In this document: in pieces, positions 12,286 to 25,232 of the stretch
How the letters are laid out: each line of letters starts with the position of its first letter
Numbering within the stretch: the first letter of the stretch is position 1
DNA from: Pseudisothecium myosuroides
Lineage: Eukaryota; Streptophyta; Bryopsida; Hypnales; Lembophyllaceae
Direction: 5' to 3'
Length of the DNA stretch: 64,000 nt
Assembly: GCA_951799445.1 (NCBI GenBank)
Contig: OX637296.1
Coordinates: forward strand, 5,580,001-5,644,000
The notes under the pieces: generated by a model
Database searches by the model: none
What the model was told of the DNA's origin: nothing
Seen by the model: the letters and a program-made list of their open reading frames with translations, nothing else
Position numbers and translations under genes: made by a program

Positions 12286-12593
12286 GTGAACTGCTTTGCA
12301 AATGTCCTTGTGTGTGCAGCTTTGTGTGTAGCTTGCAAGAGTATTGATGTAGGGAAATTAAGTGTAGGAAGCACTTTGATGCAATGTGAAAAAGTACAGC
12401 TTTCTTTTTGTAGAAGGTATAGTTTCTGAATGGATGTTAGCTTATTTTACCATTTTTGTGACGGTTTGTAGAGTAGGTGCTTCTTACAATGTTCATGAAT
12501 GATGTCTTTTGGAGGCTTTTGACGGTTTTTCACAATGAATTCCAATGACATGGAGTCCTCTGAATTTGAAAAGACACTAGGGACTAGTGCAAT

Positions 12594-12621
12594 CACTACA
12601 ACAAATGTGGGTATTTTAAGT
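12594..12621 (+). repeat. CACTA left terminal inverted repeat
   Basis: 28 bp beginning CACTACAA and containing GGGTATTTTAAGT. It is flanked by AAT (12591-12593). Confidence 0.9.
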
Positions 12622-15600
12622 AGGGCAGTTTAGTACAAAATGGCTGAAAATACTTGAGAAATGCTAGAAGGTCACAGTGGGACGTGCAAATGAGGACATT
12701 CAGTAACAGAGTCATCATCGGTCACTAGAAGCGAATGAAAGACCTGATATTCGGTCGCCCATGTCTCCCTGGGGTCCGTGCATGCACTTGTTTGGCAATG
12801 AGTTACCTGAATCCTGACGTGGCACTACGAGAACCTACTCTGATAAAGGAAAATGTCAAAAGTGCTGCCCATCTGCATTTGAGGTCGCTCTACTGTTGCT
12901 TTACCTTTGCACTACAGTAAATGGAGTGACGTTGTTGGATAGAATCCGCGACACAGTGCTCCATTCTTTGATTTTCATGCTCTTCTAGGCAGCCACTATT
13001 GCATGCAAAGTGCCGGTAAATTTCATTTTGAATTCTGGATTCCTTTTCACCTCCGAGGACTCCTTTCTCAATTAAATAATTGTTTCCTAACCGGATGCGG
13101 GCTCCACGTCATTGTACTAGGCGACGGAGCACAACAGTTCTCTCCTTCTCCGAAGAAGCTAGCATGCACTTGCACCCGATGGAAGCGTCTTCTCAAACAA
13201 AAGTCACTTGAACCATGAAGTATGCAATCAGAAGTGACTTTCACAATTCCTTGAGTGAAGAAACTAAATCCCATTCCACTTCAAAGAAGATTTGCCAAAT
13301 AATGAGTTAACATATACGGTCGTTCGCTACAAAGGTGTAATGCACTGAGGTCAATCGCATTATATAAGATTTCATGAAATCATGGCCATGCATAACAAAC
13401 AGTGAACTAGAAAACAACTGCATTACTTCTTGTCCAATTCTAACTGTTTAATTGGCCTCGACATCACAGTATTCTTCCTAGAGAAATTCAAGCACACCCT
13501 CTATGCTCTACCTCCGCACCTTTCCAGTCGTATCCCCGTCTTCCATTCATACATAAAGCAGTACCTTGTTGACACTATGGCAAATCATCGATGTTCAATT
13601 TGTAGAACTGCCAGACCTGCATAGCCCCAAGGTGGACAGATGTCTTCAAAAATAATGATTGCGACATCACATTCGAACTTGAGCCTTCCCTCTTCTTCCT
13701 ACCTTGATGTTGTTCGCAGATTGGGGTCCTCAGGCATGACCCTTTTCAATTTCTCTCTGGACGTGCTGCTCTGCACGTTCTAAAAGTGCCCTGACCTTCC
13801 CATAGTCTTTGCCAAAGCCTCCATGCGTACTACCGTTAACTGAGGCCCTCCTCAGTGTTTGGCATAGTCTTCGCATTTGTGCAACCTGCTATGCAGACAA
13901 TGGGCAAAAAAATGTCTCAACAATTGGGTTCCTCAGAAACAAAAACAATGACACTAATTAAGTGACAATGCACATGACGGACGGGCTCTACTCCTCCCCT
14001 TCTTATTGCAGTCAATAAACAAACCTTCTGCAAGTTCACGCTTTCATTTGACATACTTCTCCTTCTCACTAATCCACAATTGTTTGGGCGCTGAAATGCT
14101 TATCGCTTTCATGAACACGTCTGAATCACATACCAAGGTGATACATTGCTGTCGATGGTCACTATTAATGCTGTCTTCCTTAATTAGCATCCGCTTTTGT
14201 CCTACAATGTTTGGATAATCTTTTTCATGACGCTTTAAAGCTCTGTCAGAAAGCTTGAACTACAGTTCACAAAGTTCCGCCAATCCCAATGCCTGTCGAC
14301 AAGTGCAGCACAATCTCAGTCAGGCAGACATGAGCATAACGAAAATGACAGCCAGTGTTCATAGCCAGAAACTACTTTGCATTCCTATGATGCGATTAAC
14401 GTAAATGAACTTTTCTTTCATATTCTCAGTACTGGTCCAGCAGTTTTCTCTTGTACAATGGGCTCCTAGTCCACTGCTTGCCTTCCTGTTCTTCTGATTA
14501 CTGTAGTGCACTCTCATTTCATCAGTTATCCCTATCATTCTCCTCAGCCAAGCACGAATTGACAGATAAGTGCTTCAATTTTTGTGGTACCCCCACACAA
14601 ATTGCTATTCCTCTGTTCATGAATGAAACGCTTGTACTTGCATTTCCAGATTCAATTGAAGCATTGCACACACTAAATCCTATGCACAGCTTAATGCACA
14701 CTATTGTCAACAGCATATAAGAAAGAATGAACCCGCTTCCACAGAAGTTATTAAGTTCAATATGGCATTCATCCACATAACTGACCTTCTGTAAATTATG
14801 CTGCATTCAAATTCTTTACAAGTGATGTTGTCGGCCCCCTTACACCTCGACATCTGTCATACAGATATACCAATATCGACGTCATTTTCCAGAATGTAGA
14901 AGAAGGGAAAAAAAGATAAAACCAGGGGCGGTTACAAACTCACTTGAACCGGTTTTCCATAACTCATGAACTCTCGATCAGCCGTTCCCCCCAGTGCACT
15001 CCATCCCAGAGGATATGCGGCGTTCCTATTCACAAACACCAAACAACACAAGATCATTGAATCCCACAAGAAGCGAACACATTGTTCACGAACAGACCTA
15101 TTCTGCCAACTTCCACCTGTTCAGCAAAGGAAATGCCATGTTCCACAAAAATTTCCTTTGAACACAGACACTGTCCACCAAAAGAACTCTTCACTCTTTC
15201 AGCCAACAACACTTTCACAGCACAAACAACGTCTTCAAATTGCTCACCGTACCAGTTCCATAAGTGGAAGGACTCATTCCCTCGAGAAGCACTCAAAAAA
15301 ATGGACACAATCATTTTGTTTTTACAACACGTCGGACTTACTCATTCACTGTGTTCGAACTCCATGTTCGCTATGTGGACTCTTCCAACAATTCTTCTCC
15401 TATTTTGTACATGCTGAAAGCCAAAGGTCGTGCCTCAGTATGTTGTTGTTCTCCGCACTCCCCGTCACTTGCAACCACAAGGGCCTCTAGAACTGACCAT
15501 ACTAACATTAAATTCACACATTGTTGTCAATCAAATGTCACGAAACAGTAGTCTCCGAGCTCCTTGCAATAATGCAACACACTTTCCATTCAAAGGGGTC

Positions 15601-17836
15601 GACGAACTATAACTTTGTTTCACTGCCCTCCTTCGACACAAACGCCCACGACCACATCACTCCGACGACTGCACACAATGATTTTCGTGACTTCTAGTAC
15701 TTTGCCCAACAGAAATTCAGAATTTGCACAATACAATCGCCACTGTCACTTGTCACTTGCGCAATCCAAGTGAGCAATTTCAAACCACATAGACAGACAC
15801 ATACCTTCAGTGCTTTATGGTTTTGCTTGTCATTTCTTCCACTCTTCCCCAGTACAAGCATATGTCCATGTAACAGAAATGTACTCGCCTTCACCACCGT
15901 TCACTGCATGTTGAAGGTGAACACTGAAATCTATGTACTAGATACAGAAGATGAAGGCTGGTCAACAATCAATATCCGATTACAATAACGACACCAAAAT
16001 TCAATGCAATTGAAATACTCCACTTCAGCTTCAATGCAACAGTACCCATCCATTTCGGCAACACTTACCATACTTCAGTTGATGCCGCATTTCTGTCGAT
16101 GCATATGGAACCTTGAACAACTACCAAGACGACAACACTTTATCTTCTTATTTCTCGAAGACATGCTCTCCCTATAAGTTATAGACAGAAGAGATTTAAC
16201 GGAGGTTCATTACAATCGACCACCACAACGACATTCTGCACACATCAGACAATCTGCTCGCTACTGGAACATGGTTGAGTTCCACATGTACTCCCTCCTC
16301 TAATGCAAATCATGTTTGCCACATAAATTTTTTTTTTATCCTCAATAATTTTGATGCATCCACAGACATTGACCCCTCATTCCAATGTCAATGAGGCAAG
16401 CGAATTCATTCCAGGTTATGCAGAGTATGCCTCATAAGAACACAAGAGACATGACAAATAACTACCACCTTCCTTGTCAACGACTTCAAAGTCTCCGGCC
16501 ACTCCGTTCTCCAGCTTCCCTTTTACAGCGTACATTACAAACTAAATCTTAAAAAAATTGCATCTACACACATAGAGCAACATCAGTACCTTGACACCAT
16601 TCTTCCCACGGCAATAACCCAACCTCAAGCATGCTCTTCTTCTCTCCATACAGGAGCACATTCCTGTGCTTTGTGGGCGTCCTCCTCTGTGCACTGTAAA
16701 TGTTCAAGTCATTCTGGCTTCCAAGAAATCCCTTGACCAACGCATCACGTCCACTTACCTGTAGACAAATGTTAGAAACACACCTGCATCTACATTTCCA
16801 CACTTCCTGTGCAATAGATTTCAATAATTCACTACCAACTACTAGAATAATACAATATTTAATATAGAACTTCTCTCTCAGTACACTTAATCTCACCTTT
16901 CAAGTGACTGATGCGGAAAGTTACCTAAATACAGCACAGAACATCCACTGCACATGACGGGTTCGCTCTAAGAAACTATAGCCGGCCTTCGCTCAGCTTT
17001 TAAATTATTGCGTTATCAAACTCATATACAACCTCACTATTATCTTCGTGCTCTAATACCCTGCTTGCACACAAAAAGAATTATTGACACAGGAAAACAC
17101 ATTGTAACATGTGGACCTCCATCGTCCTCCATCATGAACATTACAACAAAGTCTTGTAGAGCATAAGCCTAGAACAGTCCACATTGTGGTGACTATGGAA
17201 CTTCACAATGGGATAATGATTAATGACATCACGACATCATACACAAAAGTCCTCACATACAACTATAATGCCCACAAACTTTGAAATGCTGAAATAACAA
17301 TCCTAACCGCAGCAATACTAGTCCAAGGCATTGAAAACCACATATCTGACTTTCCCCTAATCTTCCATTTCTTTCTGCTGTCCTCGTCACTCGACAACGG
17401 CATCCACATCTCCTTTTCTAGAAATCCGGCTGTGTAGACCGTCACTGCTGTCTTCCTTTTCATTAACCAGCACCTCCACAATTGTTAAACTCCCACAGCC
17501 CTCCTTCACCTGCTGTACATGAATTTCCTGTAAGTCATACAGATGACTACGAAATGTGAGAATGCAGGTTCTTTGGCAACAAAATCATTTCCACGACAAC
17601 TTCTACGCTGTAGCCGTACCGTAGAACAGAAATTACCACGACCAACCTTACAGCCACAACCTCATTCAATAAAAGCTCCATTTGTAAATACAGTATTGAA
17701 ATCCAAGATTGCGGTCATATAAAGGAATGCCTAGCTACCTCTCCACTCCAAATGCGATAGTTTTCGAAATCTTTGTCGCACAAAATCAAAAATAAATACA
17801 AACCACGTGATCCAGGCACTACCTTCTCCCATATAC
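12622..17836 (-). other. unassigned 5.2-kb left arm of the CACTA element
   Basis: No protein family recognised in any frame; the ORFs here are all under about 175 codons. The plus strand is strikingly C-rich and G-poor, the same skew as the TNP2 coding region next to it, as if transcribed to the left. Donor-like motifs on the minus strand occur near 16066 (ATG/GTAAGT), 16758 (CAG/GTAAGT) and 15803 (AAG/GTATGT), hinting at spliced transcript continuing past the TNP2 stop. It may be a long 3' part of TNP2, a third gene, or captured sequence. Confidence 0.4.
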
Positions 17837-18730
17837 CTAGTCGTCCTCCCCTGAAAATTCAAATAGTGAATCGTCGTCGGATCCTTCAGCAAGAAGTTCC
17901 TCGGCAGCACGCTGTACGGCCACATTACAAATGAGTAAATCTTCTTCCGTTATATGCACACCAACACTGTCACGGCTTTCATCATTGTCGTCTTCATCTA
18001 CTTCCGCCTCAGATTCGTACATGCCCACCCCCGAGTAAGCGTCCGCCCGGCCGAATAGCGGAACGGAATCGTTTGCATCATTTTCAGGATATACTCGTGC
18101 TGTCCTGGACTCCGTGTTCACTACTACTGACCAGTCCACTTCTTCAGTGCATTCCATGAAAAATATTTGCGACGCTTGCAGGGGAAAAACGAAAGAATTT
18201 GCGGACCTGCGCATGAGCCTATTCAACTTCACTAATGTGAATCCATTCAGGTTATACATGCTGTTGGTCCACGATAAATGGGAGACACCCAGTCGCACAA
18301 TAGCAAAACCGGCTTCAGACGACCGTAATCAAGCTCCAAAATTTCAATGACCTTCCCGAAATAAGTCACAGCCCCTGATATGCAATTAGTATCAAAAACA
18401 CCACTTTGCTGTACAGTTTCACAAGTCACAGTGACACCTGAATCGGCTGTCAACAAATTCACTTCTGCACTGCAAACACGGAATTGTTTACCATATGCTT
18501 TCATTGATTTGAAAGACTTTGCTTTCAAATTGGGAGATAGGGACAAATCAATGACGTCGTTCAATACAGGCTCAGTCCCTGCCTGCATAAGGTTCCTTAA
18601 CCACTGAGCAAAATCAGGTAAAGCATTCAATTCTGCCGGGTACTCCATTCGACGTCGATGTCTTGGGTGAACACCCTATCTGTACGATTCTCTGGCACTC
18701 GTCACTTCCGAAGACAAACGCCTATGAGTT
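17837..18730 (-). pseudogene. TNP2 exon 4, DUF4216 region and acidic tail
   Basis: The acceptor TTTTGCAG (18732-18731) opens a frame interrupted by TAG at 18676-18678, continuing through MEYPAELN (18648) to VTYFGKVIEILELDYG and LLCDWV. The frame shifts by one between about 18275 and 18250, then continues NLNGFTLVKLNRLM, QIFFMEC and DWSVVVNTESR. These match the DUF4216 pattern. The C-terminus is acidic (EVDEDDNDE, FSGEDD). Confidence 0.75.
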
Positions 18731-18910
18731 CTGCAAAACAATAAATACAGCATACTTGTCATCAATTTCATAGTGTTTGAAAAATGTTATCCAAACTTAT
18801 CTACAAATGACGTTTTTCTGACACAGTAACCCTAGAATACTATGAACTACTTCTCTTGAAATGGACAGAGACACAAATTGAAGCAGTGAACAAAGACGGA
18901 TGCTTGAAGG

Positions 18911-19827
18911 TTAAACGCACTCTCGTAAACTTTCCAAGCAGCTCAAGTTGCTAAGGACGCATGCGTGTGCCCACTGGCACTCTTCCATGGAAAGACTTCT
19001 CATCCGGTAAGCTGCACACACTACCTCCCCACTATCTCCAGTTTCCTCGTCAGCGTCCCAAATTCTTTTTCTTGTTGATTCGCATTCTAGAATATATTTT
19101 GTTGAAAGGCCTAGTGCTACCTCTATAGATGTCCCGCTTGCCATACATCCTTCTGGTCGAGCCTTGTTCCTGACATAGCTTTTCATATATTTCATGTACC
19201 TCTCCAGAGGATACATCCACCGGTTGTGTACTGGGCCACATATGTGCAACTCCTCCACTAAGTGAACCGACAAGTGACTCATTGGATCAAAAAACGAAGG
19301 AGGAAATTCCCGCTCCACTGAGCACAAGGCCAATGCCACCTCTTCATTTATGGAAGCCATTTGCAACGGATCAAGCGTCTTCATGCATATTTTACTGAAA
19401 ATGTGGCTCATCTGCAATACAACTTTCATGACTCGAGGTGGCAACAAACCACGAAGACATACAGGAAGAACGTGTTGAAGAAGCACATGGTAATCATGGC
19501 TCTTTAGGCCATGAAGTGTTCCGTCATCATCAAATCGTGACTTCAAATTCAACATGGACCCTGTCGGAGTTTTTAACTTCTTCAACCTCTCGATGAATTT
19601 CCTCTTGTTTTCAAGTGACAGTACGTAAGCTTCTTTGGGCACATGAAATCTAGTCAAGGGTGGCTTCGCTTGACGAATATGCAAGGACCTTTTGCAGCCT
19701 GTTTCTTTCATGTCGTTGCAAACAGCTGGACCGTCCTTTAGTCCAAGCAAGTAGACATGAAATTCTCTGCAATGTTTTTTTCACAATGCATGACATCCAA
19801 TACACGCCTTATAAGGAGTTTTTGCAC
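18911..19827 (-). pseudogene. TNP2 exon 3, DUF4218 region
   Basis: It begins with the conserved LDVMHCEKNIAENF segment (19800-19763), then slips one base near 19760 and resumes as LLGLKDGPAVCND. DUF4218 landmarks follow: LKSHDYHVLLQHVLPV, PPSFFDPMSHLSVHL, GPVHNRWMYPLERYM and VRNKARPEGCM. The expected acceptor before the VQKLLIRR segment reads GG and not AG. The 3' splice boundary was not resolved. Confidence 0.82.
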
Positions 19828-20009
19828 CCAAAAAAAAAAAGAAAACCATAATCAAGTCAACAACCATTTTATAACACATATGGGTAAATATACATATGCA
19901 TTTTGAAAATAATGCTTCACATGCACTAGGTATGTACTCTTGAAAAATAAGGCTCATAATACGGAAGCAAAAAAAAAAAAAGGCGAGTTCAGAACAAAGC
20001 AACACTTAC

Positions 20010-21461
20010 ATCCTAATATGGCAGAGTGAAAAGAATAGAATGGCGCTTTACCCCATTCCGTTTTACAGGGTCATTTTTGTTGCCTTCCACTCCACCTGCA
20101 TTGAGCCACCTTTGCCTTGCTTCTCCCCTCCTACAATGTTCCAAACCAGAGACCCTAGATGGCTTGCCACGATGTTCCTCCTTTCTATTGAAAGCTTCAA
20201 TCATAAATTTGAAGGGATGATTCTGTGGCAAGTACTGACGATGGCCCTGGAATATATTCTTCCTCAAACTCTTTGAGAACCTGGAGTCTACATAAGGACC
20301 GCAAATTGGACAACCTTGGTAACCCTTTGTGGCACATCTTGATATTAATCCGTAAGCGGGGTAATCGTGGATGGTCCACAAAAGCATTCCCCTCAAAGTA
20401 AATGTGCTGGGATTTCCGCTGTCAGACATGTCAACAGCGGGTACACCGTCCCACAGCAATAATAACTCATCCACAAGCGGTTCTAAGTACACATCAATGT
20501 TACAAGACTTGACTGACTCTTTACCAGGTATAATGAGAGATAACATCACGAAGAACCGCTTAGTTACCATCCAACCAGGCAAGTTGTAGTTTAAAAGGAA
20601 AACGGGCCACGTGGAGTGCCGTGTCGACTTATCAACAAAAGGATTCATGCCATCTAAAGCTAGACCGAGCTTGATATTCCTTCCCTCCTCAAAGAAGGTT
20701 GAATCTATGTTCTTGACTTCTTTCCAGGCAGGACTGTCAAGTACAGACCTCACTTTCTCATTAGTTGATGAATTTTTTTCCTGCCATCTCATGAGGGCTG
20801 CTATGTTATGACAGCGGTACATTCTAAGAAGCCTAGGAATTAAAGGAAAGTGCCTCAACACTTTCACTGGAATAGATGTGCTTCCCACTACATATCTGGA
20901 AGAATGGCAATGGGGACACTCACTCATCTTTGCTCTGTCTTTCCAGAAAAGAATGCATCCATTCCGGCAAGCATGAATGGTATTGAATGATAGACCTAAG
21001 CGATCTATTAATCGACGTGCCTCATAGCGAGTCTGTGGTAATCCATTACCAAAGGGAAGTACATCAAATCTAAGGAAAGAAAGCATTTCATTCATGAATG
21101 AATTGCTCACGTTGTGTAAATGAGCTAAATTCATCAAAACAAGTACACAGGCCAGGGAAGAGATTTTTGAACCCTGATACAAAGGTACATGACTTTCCTT
21201 GAGCCAGTCCTCCATGTCTGGGTCAGTAGAGTTTCCCTGGATGTCGGTTGCCTTGTCCGTGTCCTCTTCGTCCATGTCGTCTTCAAAGGGGAAATTGTTT
21301 CTTCGGTCATCAACTTTTTCGAACCATTCTGATGTAAGACGCTAGAAGTCAAATCCATAGTCAAAGCTATCCTGAGGTGGAACATTTGTGCTTTCATGCA
21401 GAGGACTCCCACTCTGTGCTTGGTCACTGAAGTTAAACTACTGTTCATCTTCGTCCTCCAG
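20010..21461 (-). pseudogene. TNP2 exon 2, Transposase_21 catalytic domain
   Basis: The core carries family landmarks LALDGMNPF, WPVFLLNYNLPGW, LIIPG, IDVYLEPLVDELLLLWDG, LLWTIHDYPAYG and CPICGPYVD. It ends LPY-stop-D at donor GAT/GTAAGT (20009). The stop at 20013-20015 sits where the family normally has tryptophan. Upstream of the ATG at 21275 the same frame continues to 21461 with TAG at 21342-21344 and 21438-21440, so the downstream ATG is probably not the original start. Confidence 0.85.
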
Positions 21462-23244
21462 CTGCATTAAGTGGAAACAAGATTGTCATAAACGATGAGA
21501 AAGTTTCATTCCTGATGACGAAGAGAATACAAACAGCATTAGCGAAACAAATTTATTCATTTCTGTCAGTGAAAGAAGACGTTTCTTGAGTTAGAGTTAT
21601 TGACTTCCTGAAAATTTCTTAGGGAAGTCAAAGTTCTGAGATTCAGTTCTTAGAAAACAAATGAAAACATGAAATGGATTATCTAATGTAAAGAAAGAAT
21701 GAGCGTTTGCAAAATGACCTTCAAGTTTTGAAGCAAATACAAACTTCGTAAGTTAACTTGAATTACTAGTCTAAATGGAAGATGGAAGTGCTTTACCTGA
21801 AATGGAGATACCCTGAACTCTGTCTTATAACTAAAGAGAGCATTTACTTTCCAATGACGTCCAATAACTGTGAAGATTGTGCCCTTTGTCGAATGAATTT
21901 TGGTCAAGAAGGGCACATGAAAATTCAGAGTGAATTCGTTGATACTATCCATAGAAGCTACTGTACAAGTTTTTTTCCTTTCAGATTCGGGCTAATTGAT
22001 TTTGTCAAGTAACAGTCTTTAGGTACAAGTAACTCTACATTTTCCAGGAAAATCCTATTTCACTTAGGCATCATACCATGAACATAGACAAATGTAAATG
22101 TAGAGTTCGTCATTCAACCATTTTGTTCTAAGAAAGCATAATGTACAGATTTGAAAGAAAACTGCACTGGAAATATGAATAACAAATGGACCCTACTACT
22201 ATTCGCCCTTGATCTTGTTTAGTGTTCTTCTGTCAAGTGACTTTGTTTGCAGAAAACCGCGAGGGAATTCAATTTCTCTTCTAGAATGTATTGTACCCTA
22301 CGTCACTTTAACTTGAAGCTCATTTTCTTTTTACTTCCTGCTAGACGCTAGATTGAGAGCAGTTTTTTATAATTTCGGGAGAGGTCACTATGTCTAGTCA
22401 CTGTCTTTGTTGAACAAAGGGAAGTGTTACTCTGCGGGCACGATATAGGTGTCCTCAGAACGCTTTAACTTTGTGCCCTCTTTGTGACAAATTCTGAACT
22501 TTGAAATCTTATTGTTTGGAAAAGGTTGTCATGTTTATACACTCCCTTGCACTTGATCTCCTCTTCCAAAGTTGACCTAACTCATTCAAAGTGGACTGAT
22601 GAGTACATTTGAGGGAGGCCGAAGTTTCTGAAGGAAGCTCAAACCCTAATTAGCGGAAGTATTGACACGGGCGCGATATTTTCTATTGGTTCTTACCGCA
22701 GAGTACAAGTTCGGGAGTAGTATTTTTGAAAACAAAGGCAAAAAAAATTTGAGAGAAACAGAGTAGCTCTCTCACATTCGAAGGTAGTGCTTAGGAAACC
22801 TAATAGGAACTGGACTCCTAGTTCTTGGTTTTCAGAATATCTAGTGCTGTCCATTATTCGCAGAGCTCAGGAATTGGGATAGGTTCCAATTCCAAATTAG
22901 CAATGACAAAGTATTTTTGTGTAGATCTTCTAGCGGAGGTTCTGGACAGGCGGTTTAGAAATAGCATGCAATATGTTAACTTCAGTGACTTTTTTGTTTT
23001 GGGAAAATCGAGACATTGGAACCTCTAGGGAATAGAAGAACTCTTGGTCGATTAGCAATATATTCAATGACATGAAATAGGCAGTGCTCTTACAGCATTT
23101 GGCAGCATGCGATGCGGCACTGGCTAGAAGTTTGGCAGAAATTAGGTTTTTACTACTCTCACAGCCGACAATTTCAGTCACAGTCAGATATGACCACCTT
23201 GTGCGATGAAGGAGATGAAGAGAGAGAGGCTTAGAAGCACTTAC
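21462..23244 (-). other. long inferred first intron of TNP2
   Basis: About 1.8 kb with no recognisable coding on either strand, bounded by GTAAGT (donor) and TGCAG (acceptor) in matching phase. Confidence 0.45.
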
Positions 23245-23460
23245 AAGCATAGAATGCGTCAGCGTCGGATCTCTTCCATGGCGCAGCAGGTGTCTTTCAA
23301 TTGTTCGACGCAGGATCGGGCGGCCTCCGCCCTTGCAGTCGTTACACGGACATTTGTAACTACCTAGAAGTCTTTCGTTAGCACGTGATCTCTCAAGAGC
23401 ATTCAATGTTTTTGCTAAGAGCGAGAACCTGGCATCTGTGGTACCGACAGGGTCATCCAT
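23245..23460 (-). pseudogene. TNP2 exon 1, Transpos_assoc domain
   Basis: The ATG (MDDPVGTTDARF) starts 72 codons ending in phase 0 at donor CTT/GTAAGTGC. The motif CPCNDCKGG followed by RRTIERHLLRHG fits the cysteine/histidine signature of the transposase-associated domain found at the N-terminus of plant TNP2 proteins. The following intron would be about 1.78 kb, to the acceptor TTAATGCAG at 21462. Confidence 0.75.
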
Positions 23461-25232
23461 GTTTGCGGGGAAAGTACGACACTTCTGCTCAAGGATTCAG
23501 TCAGTAAAGAACAATGAAGGCTCGCTTGCTTGTTGCCGCTGCAATAAGTTGTTCATCACCGAAGGTACTGTTTTCTTCTCATGATGACAGAATAGGAATT
23601 TGTCGTTTTCATGACATGGTATTCTTTTGTTCTCAATAATGCGATCCCAAATAGTGATTCCTCTGAAAAGGAGAGTACTGACGCTTTGCGCAGTTGGTGT
23701 TGGTTGACTTTTTTGAGTGGGTCCTCTGGTATGAACAATGGTCAATCAACAGAGGGTAATTCCTGTATTTACAGCTGCAAAATTGGTTCCTGAAAACAGA
23801 GGAATAGTTGTTTAGTGTATTTTTAGTATTCGTGGAAGTCAATGGAGTCCATCGTGGCTCTCAAAGTTCGTACTCTTCGTCGCACACAACCTCGTTTCTA
23901 GTAGACATTGACATGCGGCAGAAATTTTGTTCTGCAAACGAGGGCACACGGATGAGGGTGAGGATCACAGGAAACAGGCTACTTACACAATTTCATGCTT
24001 ATAGAGAGTATTAAACTTTGAAGTATGGGATCTCAAGACCAATGTACGGCGTATGAAGAGTTGAGGAACAAGAACATCGACAGGAACAAGAATGTCATGC
24101 GCATGATTGGCTTGCTTCCTCCGAGGTGCGTGTTTGTCACAGTTTGCAAATCTTTTAATATTGGAAAATAATCATGAGAAGAGTGGCTTCTGGGAATTCC
24201 GTACTGAGTCCAATGTCTACGATGCCAAAGTTGCAGTTCGACGTGTAGTTTTTAAGGCCATAGGTAAACAGAGAAACATAGGAAGAGGGGCATGTGGAAG
24301 CTGTTTTTTTTGGTAGAATTTGACGTCAGTGATGTTGCTGACCAATGTTTCGCTGTATAGTTTCTGTGCCGTAGCCATTTTCAGCAGCAAAAAGAAGATG
24401 GACTTTCAAAGTTTGTTTTCGTGGCCACAGTTATGTCTGTTTTCAGAATTCAGTAATTGAGAGTGTTGTTGTTGTGGTTAGGGAAGTTGGGAGAACCTCA
24501 TGCTTTCGAATACGAGTAGAAGGAGCCGCCAGCGATGTATGAGTGCCATGTGATCATTAAATGCTTGTAGATAAATTTAGACATGCTTAGTCATCAACGG
24601 AGATACTTCTCAAATGTTAACGGTGATGCATGACATAGCGTACATGACTTTCACTTACATGGTGCGAGGCAGTAGGTAGGCTTCTTGTAACTAACGTGGC
24701 TTGAGCGGATGACCTTCTCCGTTGTCAATAAATGTTAGTGACTGCGGAAACGTGAACAGTGCCATTACACTCTATTTACAGAAGGCAGTGGCTGACGTAT
24801 GGATTTCTAAAATGGGTCTTGCATGTGTGTATAGGGTCCTCGACAAGAAGGAGAAGCAGTTCCCACGCCATTGAAGGGCTCGCAGAAATAATCAGGAATG
24901 CAACACAGAGCTTCGACGGAGCCAAAGGGTAGCAGCTGTGTCGAAGGTGTTGTCGGTGTTTGGAGAATTGGCTGCAAGTGCATGTCCTGTAGCTTCAAGT
25001 TCACGGACTTACAGGAAAGGTGAAGGACTAACAGTTCTGTCGGAAAAGAAGATATGTCAATTTCAAAAATCAAAGTGGGGGAGTTGTGAGCATGGGCACA
25101 TGCAAATATTGTTTTAATATTTTCTTTTTATTACAGTTCATAAACCGAAGACCGCAAGTCAGTCCATGAAGTCGATTTTGTATGAAATACAAAATTCCTT
25201 GAAAGTGGCAGGTTGTAGAGAAGAAGAACAAA
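23461..25232. promoter_or_regulatory. divergent intergenic region of the CACTA genes
   Basis: 1.77 kb between the TNP2 start (leftward) and the TNPA-like start (rightward). No protein family seen. The strand skew switches across this segment, as expected for a bidirectional promoter. A TTTTTATTACAG acceptor-like site at about 25126-25137 suggests a 5' UTR intron for the TNPA-like gene. Confidence 0.45.

Larger units (their letters stand above)
17837..23460 (-). pseudogene. CACTA TNP2-type transposase gene (decayed)
   Basis: TNP2 binds element ends and carries out cut-and-paste transposition. Inferred exons: 23460-23245, 21461-20010, 19827 to about 18911, 18730-17837. Domains in order are a Transpos_assoc zinc-type N-terminus, Transposase_21, DUF4218 and DUF4216, the canonical plant order, ending in an acidic tail. 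Damage visible: in-frame TAG at 21438-21440, 21342-21344, 20013-20015 and 18676-18678; a one-base frameshift near 19760; another between about 18250 and 18275; and GG in place of the acceptor AG at 19829-19828. Exon boundaries are inferred from GT/AG motifs, phase and family alignment. Confidence 0.88.

Noticed and set aside
14966..15490. 174-codon plus-strand ORF in the CACTA left arm
   Set aside because: No domain, overlapping alternatives in other frames, and the strand skew suggests transcription from the other strand.
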